Below are positions 36,159-44,257 of a stretch of DNA of 64,000 nt, piece by piece. The position numbers were made by a program, and so were the translations under genes. The notes beneath the pieces are model-generated. The model saw only the letters and a list, made by a program, of their open reading frames with translations. It did no database searches and had not been told where the DNA came from. The stretch is taken from NCBI GenBank assembly GCA_944322345.1, contig CALUOO010000001.1, forward strand, positions 248,001 to 312,000, read 5' to 3'. Numbering within the stretch: the stretch's first letter is position 1; every line of letters begins with the position of its first letter. This stretch comes from an uncultured Bacteroides sp. GTDB lineage: Bacteria > Bacteroidota > Bacteroidia > Bacteroidales > Bacteroidaceae.

Positions 36159-37838
36159 TTATTTCTGTCCCGGGTAAGGTTCTACCATACAGCGTTTAGC
36201 CCATACCTCGTAAGCTTCAACCATTTCAGCAACCTTTTCCGGATACTGATCTGCAAGATTGTGCTGCTCGCTCCGGTCTTCATTCAGATTGTAAAGTTCC
36301 CATGCTGCCTTTTCTCCGGGACGTACAATCTTCCATCCGTCTTTTGACAAGAAAGCACGTTCGTTGAAATGCTCGAACCCAAGATAATCATGTCCTTCCC
36401 GATGACCGTTTTTAAAAATAGGCACAAGACTCTTACCTTCCATTGGAATAATGGAGTGTCCTTTATAAGTAGTAGGATAAGTAGCATCGGATAGGTCGAC
36501 ACAAGTTGCCATAATATCCATCACATGACCATATTCTTCTGTGATTCCACCGACATTTTTCTTGATGCCTTTCGGCCAGTAAGCTATCATCGGAGTACAT
36601 ATACCACCCTCATACGACTTGGCTTTCCAAAAACGGAAAGGGGTATTAGCAACATTTGCCCAACGTGCACCCAGCGAAGCATACGTAGTTTCCGGGCCCG
36701 GCATAACTTCTTTCTTACGCGGATATACAATGGTTCGTCCGTCACGCGTCATGTCTGGACGGTCGTTCTCACCGCCTGAATAGTTTTGGCAAACCTCGTT
36801 ACTACAACCATTATCAGATAGAAACAGTATCAGCGTATTGTCCAGTTGCTTGGTCTTCCGCAATGCTTCGATTACCTGTCCGATACCTTGGTCTACACGG
36901 TCGACCATCGCAGCGTGAACTGCCATTGCACGTGCATCCCATTCAGCAGTTGGGTTATCCTCCCATTTGTCCTTGAACTGGCGTTCGGAAAGGAAGTCTG
37001 TTTGCCCCGGGAAAAGTCCGAGTTGTTTCTGACGCTCGTAACGGGCATTGCGAATCTGCTCCCAACCGACTTTATAAGTTTCTTCATATTTTGCAATATC
37101 TTCGGGCAAAGCATGAAGCGGCCAATGAGGCGCTGTATAGGCAAGATACATAAAGAAAGGCTTGTCGCCTTTGGCATACTGCTCCACCTCTTTCACAGCA
37201 CGGTCAGAAAGGGCTTGTGTCATATAGAAGTCCTCCGGCACTTCTTTTATCGGCACCTCTCCTTCTACTAAGCTGAAAGGATCGAAGTGATTGACCACTC
37301 CGTAAATGATACCGTAGTGTGTATCAAAACCACGATTGACCGGATAATTGGACAGGTCGGAAAATGTTTCATGATAGACATGATGTGCCAACCACTCACG
37401 CTGGTCTTTCCTCAGTGGCGTCTCTGCCACATGCCATTTGCCGATACAACTTGTGCGATAACCAGCCTCTTTCAGTACTTCGGCAATAGTGACTGCATCG
37501 CGCGACAGTGTACCGCGATATCCCGGCAGATGGTCGTCGAATGTCATGCGTCCAATACCCGCCTGATGTTGGTATAATCCGGTAAGCAACGACGCCCGCG
37601 TAGGACAACTCCGACTTGTATTGTAGAAGTGATTGAAACGCAGTCCCTCGCTTGCCAGCCTGTCGAGATTAGGCGTCTGAATCTCACCTCCATAACATCC
37701 GAGGTCGGAATAGCCAAGATCATCGACCAGTATAACCAAAATGTTAGGACGTTTGTCCCGTACGTTCCCCTTAGCTTGCAACGCAGATGAGCCTGCAGTC
37801 ATCAGTGCTGCTGATAAAAGTAATTTTGTAGTGTTCAT
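36159..37838 (-). CDS. Arylsulfatase, formylglycine (Ser-type)
   Basis: 559 residues with a signal peptide (1-22). The alkaline-phosphatase-fold sulfatase start is PNILVILVDDLGYSDLGCYGG, with the metal-binding Asp pair. The activation motif reads S-C-P-T-R (residues 77-81) in RSCPTRASLLTG. The catalytic position is Ser77, so formylglycine must be made by an anaerobic radical-SAM maturase (anSME), which is not in this window. Other sites: GKWHVAETP, TAPHWPLHALP, FLSDNGC. It removes sulfate esters from glycans in the periplasm. Last of a GH43-sulfatase-sulfatase operon. Confidence 0.93.
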   Translation of the reverse strand: MNTTKLLLSAALMTAGSSALQAKGNVRDKRPNILVILVDDLGYSDLGCYGGEIQTPNLDRLASEGLRFNHFYNTSRSCPTRASLLTGLYQHQAGIGRMTFDDHLPGYRGTLSRDAVTIAEVLKEAGYRTSCIGKWHVAETPLRKDQREWLAHHVYHETFSDLSNYPVNRGFDTHYGIIYGVVNHFDPFSLVEGEVPIKEVPEDFYMTQALSDRAVKEVEQYAKGDKPFFMYLAYTAPHWPLHALPEDIAKYEETYKVGWEQIRNARYERQKQLGLFPGQTDFLSERQFKDKWEDNPTAEWDARAMAVHAAMVDRVDQGIGQVIEALRKTKQLDNTLILFLSDNGCSNEVCQNYSGGENDRPDMTRDGRTIVYPRKKEVMPGPETTYASLGARWANVANTPFRFWKAKSYEGGICTPMIAYWPKGIKKNVGGITEEYGHVMDIMATCVDLSDATYPTTYKGHSIIPMEGKSLVPIFKNGHREGHDYLGFEHFNERAFLSKDGWKIVRPGEKAAWELYNLNEDRSEQHNLADQYPEKVAEMVEAYEVWAKRCMVEPYPGQK

Positions 37839-37956
37839 AGTCTTAAAATATACCTGTTTATAATTGAGTTATTCCCATTGGAAAAACAGAGGTTATCCCT
37901 TACCATGCCTCTGTCTAGGTCTTCATAATCATTCTTCTCTGTTAAGCAGACTGTTT

Positions 37957-38148
37957 TTAGTCCATTTTTCCCTTATTCTTATTTTCCGCATACCATCCAC
38001 ATACTTTCCGGCTCAGCCGTTCGACAATCTTGGTATTCTCAGCGGCAATATTGTTCACTTCATACTTATCAGTTTCCAGATCGTAGAGCTGTACTCCGGT
38101 TTCGTCAGCATTCACCAGAAGTTTCCATTTACCGCTCCGAATGGCAAG
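37957..38148 (-). pseudogene. Detached C-terminal 61 codons of the upstream sulfatase
   Basis: In the frame shifted by one base from the sulfatase, codons starting at 38145 read AIRSGKWKLLVNADETGVQL and continue YDLETDKYEVNNIAAEN to KGKMD and a TAA at 37957-37959. This is the expected sulfatase C-terminal subdomain (GKWKLL..LYDLETD). It connects smoothly to the upstream reading frame if one base is added near 38146-38148. Either a genuine frameshift or a base-calling error. Confidence 0.8.
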
Positions 38149-39311
38149 GTGCGGACTCCGGTGTGGTAAGGATCGGCAGGCGAAGCAAAGTGTTTATTAC
38201 GTCCAAAGTCCCACATCAAATCACTTTTACGCCGTGCATCGGACTTACCAAGCAATATTTTTGCACAATTCTGCCCGTCTCCCTTGTACCCCTTCTCCGT
38301 CGGGATGCCGGCAATGGAGCAGAGCGACGGATAGAGATCGACAGCACAAACTACCGAACGGCTATTCACCCGTCCTGCCTCTATACGCTTGGGATATTTG
38401 ATAATGAAAGGCATCCGTATCCCACCTTCGTAGAGACTGTTCTTCATTCCTCTCAGTTGTGTAGTACGCTGCGACTTGAAACTGGGTGCAGGACCATTGT
38501 CGCTGGTAAAAATAATAAGAGTATTCTCAGTAAGCCCCATCTGGTCAAGTGCTTCGACAAAGCGGCCTATCTGCCTGTCCAGTTCGGCAAGTACAGGTTC
38601 GAAGGCATGCTGCTTCCCCCACTGCCCCTTCTTTCCTGCCAACGATTCCGGAACCCACGGTGTGTGCATGTCGTCAGGCCAAAGGTTCAGAAAAAATGGC
38701 AGTCCTTTATGGCGACGAATAAAGTCGATACTCCGGTCTACAAAATATTCTGTCCGACGCCATCGTTTGACACTATCTTTGTCCGACCATATCCAGCGTG
38801 TGGCAGTAATTGCCGGATCTGGGTCAGGGCTCTCGTACGTTGACACATATTCGTCAAAACCATAGTTATGGATGGAAGGTGCATTGTACACGTCCCGTCC
38901 TCCCCCCATATGCCATTTTCCAATGTGTGCCGTAGCATAACCGGCCTCATGAAATGCACGTGCCATCGACGGCAACCGATCGTCCAGATAATCCCGCTGC
39001 TCACACTTACGGTTACCTGCTTTTTCGTGCAAATAGGTATTAATACCTACCTCCAGAGGGAACATTCCGGTGGTCAGCCCGCAGCGTGAAGGTGAACTGA
39101 CCGGTGCAGCAGAATAATACTGTTCAAAACGAAGTCCTTCCTCCGCCAGCTTATCAATATTCGGAGTAGGCACAAACCGTCCTCCATAGCAACCTATATC
39201 GCCTATTCCCATATCATCTATGTAGATAATCACGATATTGGGCTTCTCCGCAGCTGCACAAACGGCAGTAGTCATCAGCGGAACAATTGTACAAAGTGCT
39301 TTACGTATCAT
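38112..39311 (-). CDS. Sulfatase (Ser-type), reading frame broken near the C-terminus
   Basis: The open frame gives 399 residues, about 60 short of the family. The catalytic half is intact: signal peptide, PNIVIIYIDDMGIGDIGCYGG, activation motif S-S-P-S-R (residues 72-76, Ser72 converted to formylglycine), IGKWHMGGG, DMHTPWVPESL and FTSDNGPAPSFKS. After HTGVRT it departs into LPFGAVNGNFW and stops, while the normal ending continues one frame over (37957-38148). The start ATG overlaps the GH43 stop by 4 bp. If the frameshift is real the protein lacks its C-terminal subdomain, which in sulfatases shapes the active site, so activity is doubtful. Confidence 0.9.
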   Translation of the reverse strand: MIRKALCTIVPLMTTAVCAAAEKPNIVIIYIDDMGIGDIGCYGGRFVPTPNIDKLAEEGLRFEQYYSAAPVSSPSRCGLTTGMFPLEVGINTYLHEKAGNRKCEQRDYLDDRLPSMARAFHEAGYATAHIGKWHMGGGRDVYNAPSIHNYGFDEYVSTYESPDPDPAITATRWIWSDKDSVKRWRRTEYFVDRSIDFIRRHKGLPFFLNLWPDDMHTPWVPESLAGKKGQWGKQHAFEPVLAELDRQIGRFVEALDQMGLTENTLIIFTSDNGPAPSFKSQRTTQLRGMKNSLYEGGIRMPFIIKYPKRIEAGRVNSRSVVCAVDLYPSLCSIAGIPTEKGYKGDGQNCAKILLGKSDARRKSDLMWDFGRNKHFASPADPYHTGVRTLPFGAVNGNFW

Positions 39312-40369
39312 ATATCACAATAACATGTTACAACAGAATCTGCATGAAAACCCGGCAATACAGGATTATTTGGAATCACACCCAACTCTTCCGGCTTTCC
39401 CCACTTGTCGGTAATGCGTTTCAGTTCGGAACGCGTAATGGGAATAACCGTACCGTGACGAGGATGAAAGTCCATCTTCACCTCATGATCAATCACCTTG
39501 AAATTCTTCAAATCGGTAGTCTCGGTAAACTGATATGCGCCTTTCATATAGACATCGTACATCAGTATATACTTGTCCTGCCCAATAAGTTTAAAGGTTC
39601 CGGCACCTTCCACAGCCTCTTTCGTCTGTTGTTTGTATTCAGGATCTTCCTCCCATTTGCCTGAAAGGAGCGAGGTGGTTGTTGCCACGCGTATGCCGTT
39701 ACCATGTCCCTCTGTCTTATAGAACAAATGATAGACTCCGTCTTTATAGACAATGTCACCGTCGATACATGATTTCTTATCCGAAGGAATAAACAGAGGC
39801 TTAGGTTCTCCCTCCAAGTCTGTAAAATCGTCATTGGCATAAGCATAATAGATTACGTCCGGACCGTCACCGTACTTCATCGACCAATACACCATATATT
39901 TACCGGCTTCCGGATCGTATATTGTCTGCGGAGCCCACACACGTTTTAAAGTCTCCTGTCCGGAATAACGTTTCTGCATATTGATCACTGTATGTGACCA
40001 GTTAATCAAATCGGTCGATTTTAGAAGCACCATAGCCCGGTTGGAATCCCATCCGTTATCCGACACCATATCGGTCACTACCATATAAAATGTCTTGCCA
40101 TCCTGACACCTCAGGATATGCGGATCGCGCACCCCTCCCGTCGAGCTGATTACTTTCGAATCGATGACCGGTTTGTTGCCGTTCAACGCCCAGTATGTAT
40201 AGCCATCCATACTTACCCCATAGCAAACAGCCTCTTGGCTGATATGATTACCAGTGAAATAAGTAAATAAATAGGCTACATAATCTTTTTCCTCAATTTT
40301 TCCTGCAAAAGCAGGAGACAAGACCATAAATGCAATTAAAAGGGAGATAATGCTGTATTTCATTCTCAT
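39308..40369 (-). CDS. Glycoside hydrolase family 43-like enzyme, possibly truncated
   Basis: 353 residues with a signal peptide ending near AFA (1-22). Five-bladed propeller signatures: GGVRDPHILR (base Asp82), VWAPQTIYDPEAGKYMVYWS, SCIDGDIVYKDGVYHLFYKTE and EGAGTFKLIGQDKYILMYD (candidate acid Glu). GH43 enzymes are typically arabinofuranosidases or xylosidases. The last residues, NPVLPGFHADS then VVTCYCDI and stop, look like the first strand of a second GH43 domain cut short. First gene of the operon with two sulfatases; a -7 box lies at 40385. Confidence 0.85.
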   Translation of the reverse strand: MRMKYSIISLLIAFMVLSPAFAGKIEEKDYVAYLFTYFTGNHISQEAVCYGVSMDGYTYWALNGNKPVIDSKVISSTGGVRDPHILRCQDGKTFYMVVTDMVSDNGWDSNRAMVLLKSTDLINWSHTVINMQKRYSGQETLKRVWAPQTIYDPEAGKYMVYWSMKYGDGPDVIYYAYANDDFTDLEGEPKPLFIPSDKKSCIDGDIVYKDGVYHLFYKTEGHGNGIRVATTTSLLSGKWEEDPEYKQQTKEAVEGAGTFKLIGQDKYILMYDVYMKGAYQFTETTDLKNFKVIDHEVKMDFHPRHGTVIPITRSELKRITDKWGKPEELGVIPNNPVLPGFHADSVVTCYCDI

Positions 40370-40384
40370 TTGTGCTTATTTTTG

Positions 40385-40392
40385 CAAATATA
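40385..40392 (-). promoter_or_regulatory. -7 element of the GH43-sulfatase operon
   Basis: Minus-strand TATATTTG, with a TTTG 17 bp upstream; 15 bp before the GH43 start codon. Confidence 0.6.
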
Positions 40393-40431
40393 CTGTTTAT
40401 ACTGTAAGACAAATGAGACAAATTGGTTAAA

Positions 40432-40465
40432 AAAGGTCATGGGGTTCTGTTTTCCCATGACCTTT
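40432..40465 (-). terminator. Terminator of the GH31 gene
   Basis: 12-bp perfect stem (AAAGGTCATGGG at 40432-40443 with 40454-40465), 10-nt loop, followed on the minus strand by a T-run. It separates GH31 from the GH43-sulfatase operon. Confidence 0.85.
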
Positions 40466-40521
40466 CGTCTATATCCGGCAAGCCCCATAACATATTCAAC
40501 CGGACAATCGACAGTAATCTT

Positions 40522-42675
40522 CTATTCTACAAATTCACATCCAACAACTTCATATCGTTTTAGGTCGCATCCTTCAGTCCGTTTCAGATCTACTGCGCCA
40601 TTGGAAGCCTTCAGTGTGACAAGATTAAACTGACCTTTCTCAAAATCGTAAGTCGTACCATCATCTTCAAACAGCTGACAAGCGGCAGTAGAAGTGCCAT
40701 ATACCTTGCAATGAAGCTTGAAAACAGTCTGTGAATCGACATACTGTACCGGCTCTGCCAATGGAAGTAACGTACCCTGACGGACAAACAGAGGCAACTG
40801 ATTGAATTCTGTCGTTATCTCATATTCGCGGCCTCCCTCATACTTCTCGTTCGTATTGAAATTATACCATGTACCTGCGGGGAAGTAAACCTTTCGGGTA
40901 TTTTTGTCTTCGTATAGAGGAGCAGCCATCAGGTTGTCGCCTATCAGATACTGATCGGAGACATCACGCAGGCGTTTATCCTCCGGATAGTCCATCAGCA
41001 ACGGACGGAAAGGAGGAATTCCTTCTTCATGATAAGCATAGAATGCATTATACAGATAAGGTATCAGCTGCATTCGCATGTTTATCAACTGACGGGCGTA
41101 ATCTTCGTACTGCTTTGCTTCCGGCAGGAATTCTCCACGCTCATTTTTCCAACGATCGAACTGTAACCACGGTGCATACTGCAGATACCAGGCATTAACC
41201 ATTGCCTGCGGAGAAAGAAGCACTGTCTGGAGACGATGGAAAAACTCATCTGCAGAATGAGCTTCGCGCACCTCGGGACACCACAACAATCCTCCAAACG
41301 CCGAATTGCAAAGCGCCTGAATATAATCCTTGTGCTTGTAGGTATCGCTGTAGAGCACTGCATTGCGTGACGACATGAACATTCCCGACGACCGGTAATC
41401 CTGATAGGTGCGGAGATTCATGTCACGATAAATACTGTCCATGACGTTGACATAAAGCGAACCAAACATCTGATGCATCTGCTCGCCATCAACACCTGAA
41501 GGGAAACGTGTCATATCGGGGAAACACCATGTGGCCGATCCGTATGCAATATTAGAGTTGTCGCACTCGTCGAGCTTGAAGCCGGAAATGCCTTCTTCCA
41601 CTAATGTACGATGATAAACAGAGAATATTTTACGGGCTTCCGGCAAAAGGAAATCGGGCACCAGTCCGTTCCACACAAGAAAATCGCCAGCATAGGGTGC
41701 CATTGCCTCACGGACAGGCGACGAAGGATGCACGTAGGCATGCTCCCACAAGTTGACTTTATAGCCCTGCCCTTTCAGATTGTCCAGCATTGCTTTGTGA
41801 TCGGGGAAACGCTCTTCGCTCCACACATAGGAACAGGAGTAGGTAGCAGTCTGCCATCCCGGTTCAAGTCCCAGCACATCACACGGAATCTGTTTCTCAC
41901 GGAAATAACGGGCAAAACGGGCTACAGAATCCTGTGTAGCATCTCCCTTCACACGGTATTTAAAGCCCAATCCCCACATCGGAGGCAGGCATCCGCCTCC
42001 AGACAGCAGATTATAACGTTTCACTACGTCCTTCACATCTACTCCTTTGATAACAAATACCTCCAGTCCCTTGGCACCGGGAACATCAATAAAGACTTTG
42101 CTTCCTCCGCCCCGATTGGCATACAGGTCTTCGGTACGTGTAGCAATCTTGTCCTTGTTTCCTTCTGCAGCACGGTCGCTCTGTTCTGTCTGCTGGTTCG
42201 AACCACACAGGAAAGTGGTATATCGCGCTGTATTCACCAAGATTCCATATCCTTTTGTAGAGACATAAAAGGTCTGAGGAGCATGGGTATATCCCAAATC
42301 GTTCAACGGATTGTCGTTTACAATCGGACGTTTACGCAACCCCCGGTGTCCAAATGTACCATACTGAAGGCCGAATCCGTAAAGCTGTTCGCCGTCCGAC
42401 AATGGCACTTCGACCACGCATCCCCGGTCGCGGACTTCCACCCTGACGTCATTTATATCAAATGGCAATTGTCCTTCCGGAAGCCGTTGCATTGCTTCCA
42501 ATGCCGGATTCCCTCCAAACACCGAGTAGGGCGTATAAGCATCCACTTCCCCCGTAGTCAGTTTAATCACTCCCGGAGCTATTTCCTCCGGCGCTAAGGC
42601 AACATCATTTTCTGTCCGGCAACCGGTAAAAAGTCCGCCAGTCACCAGAAGCACACTAAGCAAGATTTTTCTCAT
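40522..42675 (-). CDS. Glycoside hydrolase family 31 lipoprotein
   Basis: 717 residues. Lipobox LFTGC (Cys19) marks a lipoprotein. An N-terminal galactose-mutarotase-like sandwich (EQLYGFGLQYGTFGHRG) precedes the barrel with MWGLGFKYR, DVLGLEPGWQ and ISGFKLDECDNSN, where Asp369 is the expected nucleophile. Later motifs include PLLMDYPEDKRL, DQYLIGDNLMAAPLY and VYFPAGTWYNFNTNEKYEGG, all standard GH31. Activities in the family include alpha-glucosidase, alpha-xylosidase and alpha-galactosidase; the DVLGLEPGW loop departs from starch-type enzymes but does not decide the substrate. Single-gene unit, divergent from the lamin-tail gene across array B. Confidence 0.93.
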   Translation of the reverse strand: MRKILLSVLLVTGGLFTGCRTENDVALAPEEIAPGVIKLTTGEVDAYTPYSVFGGNPALEAMQRLPEGQLPFDINDVRVEVRDRGCVVEVPLSDGEQLYGFGLQYGTFGHRGLRKRPIVNDNPLNDLGYTHAPQTFYVSTKGYGILVNTARYTTFLCGSNQQTEQSDRAAEGNKDKIATRTEDLYANRGGGSKVFIDVPGAKGLEVFVIKGVDVKDVVKRYNLLSGGGCLPPMWGLGFKYRVKGDATQDSVARFARYFREKQIPCDVLGLEPGWQTATYSCSYVWSEERFPDHKAMLDNLKGQGYKVNLWEHAYVHPSSPVREAMAPYAGDFLVWNGLVPDFLLPEARKIFSVYHRTLVEEGISGFKLDECDNSNIAYGSATWCFPDMTRFPSGVDGEQMHQMFGSLYVNVMDSIYRDMNLRTYQDYRSSGMFMSSRNAVLYSDTYKHKDYIQALCNSAFGGLLWCPEVREAHSADEFFHRLQTVLLSPQAMVNAWYLQYAPWLQFDRWKNERGEFLPEAKQYEDYARQLINMRMQLIPYLYNAFYAYHEEGIPPFRPLLMDYPEDKRLRDVSDQYLIGDNLMAAPLYEDKNTRKVYFPAGTWYNFNTNEKYEGGREYEITTEFNQLPLFVRQGTLLPLAEPVQYVDSQTVFKLHCKVYGTSTAACQLFEDDGTTYDFEKGQFNLVTLKASNGAVDLKRTEGCDLKRYEVVGCEFVE

Positions 42676-42726
42676 TTCAGCATCTATTCTTTTATGAAAA
42701 TTATTTACTTTACCATATTCCTCACC

Positions 42727-42836
42727 ACAGGTATCCTTTCGGCTCGTGACAGCTAACCTTTCCCAACATGTCAGCTAACCTTTGCTGACTTGTTGGCTAA
42801 CCTTTCCCAACGCGTCAGCTAACCTTTCCCAACAAA
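42727..42836. repeat. Array B: four clear plus one degenerate 22-bp unit of the TAACCTTT family
   Basis: Clear units at 42749-42770, 42771-42792, 42793-42814 and 42815-42836; a degenerate unit precedes at 42727-42748 (TATCCTTTC core). The second contains a perfect hairpin, GTCAGC - TAACCTTT - GCTGAC (42770-42789). The third starts TTGG and the fourth ends CAAA, the same variant order as array A at 21001. Confidence 0.9.
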
Positions 42837-42957
42837 CCGCCTCAGGAATACCTTCTGAAGGGGGTTAAATACAGACTTCCGTCTACTATAGAGACGAAAA
42901 AAACGGCTGGTACGGTCAAACAGAATAGTAAAAATTGTTGTTTTTATAAATCTTTTA

Positions 42958-42965
42958 TATCTTTG
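42958..42965 (+). promoter_or_regulatory. -7 element of the lamin-tail/GH127 operon
   Basis: TATCTTTG, a perfect match, 27 bp before the ATG at 42993; a TTGTTG lies about 17-20 bp upstream as a possible -33 box. Confidence 0.65.
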
Positions 42966-42992
42966 TAACAGAACCCTTCAAATCAATGCCAC

Positions 42993-44237
42993 ATGAAGAA
43001 TTGCTCTTTTTTCATTTACTTTTGCTGGCTATTACTCGTTGGATGCAATCCGGACTTTGAAGAAGAAGATGGAAATGCTGAAGCCGGTGTCGCTTCCGGG
43101 CAAACCGATTCGAGCGTATTGCTAAACTGGTCAGGAGATACAGACAAATTCACGATTGACGCCAAAAAGGGAATCCGGCTGGACGACCCACAGCAAAGTG
43201 CGGGGACAGCCTACCTATCTTTCCCTTCTGCCAGCATATTGGACACACGATGGGAATTCAAGATAAAGCTTTCCTTCAATCCGTCGGCCAATAATTATGC
43301 ACGTTTCTATCTTGCCGCCTCTTCGGACAAACTGACAGAAGCGACCGATGGATATTTCATCCAGATAGGAGGAGCACGCGACAATATCTCACTCTACCGG
43401 ACAGAAGAAGGAGAATCCGTCCTATTGGCATCGGGCAGGGAAATAATGAAGGGAGACAACTCACCGGAAGTCTCGGTCAAGGTAGAATGTGATAAAAACG
43501 GTTACTGGACTTACTGGACACGACTGGGAAGTGCCTCCGAGTACAGTATGGAACATCAGGTGAAAGATACACGAGTTCAATATTCCACCGGATGTGGCAT
43601 TTATTGTGTCTATACAAAAAGCCGCTGCGACGGTTTCACCTTCCAGAACATCCAGCTATCCAACGGAGTGGAAACCGTCACACCACCGGACGAGCCCGAA
43701 ACCCCAGACAATCCCGAACTGCCGGAAGAGGTACGGCACATGTTGCTGTTCAACGAAGTGATGTACAATCCAGACAAAGACGGAGCCGAGTATATAGAAC
43801 TGCATAATCCGACCGATGGTGACATCACCCTGCCTTCGCTGCTGTTGTTCAAAATGAAATCCACCGGTGAAGTGTTCAGTACCACCGAGTTATACTCCGG
43901 CGACTGGAACAAACCGCTGGTGATTCCATCCAAAGGATATGTCTGCTTCACACGCTATCCGGAAATACTGATGCAGAAACATCAGACGGACGGGACAGGG
44001 ATTATTGAAATATCCAATTTTCCTCAATTAAGTAACAGTGGAGGCTATCTTGCCATTGCCACTAATGAGGAACATCCACGCACCATAGATACATGTCGGT
44101 TTATAGACTGGATGCACGACGCCAAAGAGACCAAAGGAGTGGCACTCGAAAAACGGTCGCCCGAACTCTCATCACTAAACGCCAACTGGCATTCATCTGC
44201 CGACCCGACAGGAGGATCACCGGGAAGGGGTAAATGA
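42993..44237 (+). CDS. Lamin-tail-domain lipoprotein
   Basis: 414 residues. Lipobox LLVGC (Cys18) then NPDFEEEDGN. The N-terminal 200 residues form a concanavalin-like sandwich (DTRWEFKIKLSFNPSANNYARFYLAA). A Pro/Glu-rich linker (PPDEPETPDNPELPEE) leads to a lamin-tail domain: LLFNEVMYNPDKDGAEYIELHNPTDGDITL, LVIPSKGYVCFTRYP, and ending WHSSADPTGGSPGRGK. Such proteins are surface-exposed and of unknown role, perhaps glycan or DNA binding. First gene of an operon with GH127, which starts 20 bp later. Confidence 0.88.
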   Translation: MKNCSFFIYFCWLLLVGCNPDFEEEDGNAEAGVASGQTDSSVLLNWSGDTDKFTIDAKKGIRLDDPQQSAGTAYLSFPSASILDTRWEFKIKLSFNPSANNYARFYLAASSDKLTEATDGYFIQIGGARDNISLYRTEEGESVLLASGREIMKGDNSPEVSVKVECDKNGYWTYWTRLGSASEYSMEHQVKDTRVQYSTGCGIYCVYTKSRCDGFTFQNIQLSNGVETVTPPDEPETPDNPELPEEVRHMLLFNEVMYNPDKDGAEYIELHNPTDGDITLPSLLLFKMKSTGEVFSTTELYSGDWNKPLVIPSKGYVCFTRYPEILMQKHQTDGTGIIEISNFPQLSNSGGYLAIATNEEHPRTIDTCRFIDWMHDAKETKGVALEKRSPELSSLNANWHSSADPTGGSPGRGK

Positions 44238-44257
44238 AACTAAAGAGCTAAATTATT

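Larger units (their letters stand above)
42676..42992. other. Divergent intergenic region between GH31 and lamin-tail genes
   Basis: Contains array B and the lamin-tail promoter; no coding potential seen. The GH31 promoter is not evident. Confidence 0.55.

Noticed and set aside
38140-38152. Programmed ribosomal frameshifting in the sulfatase
   Set aside because: No slippery heptamer at the junction and no obvious downstream structure; mutation or sequencing error is simpler.
41611-42597. 328-codon plus-strand open frame
   Set aside because: Antisense to the GH31 catalytic region, rich in Cys, His and Ser as expected for a shadow frame.
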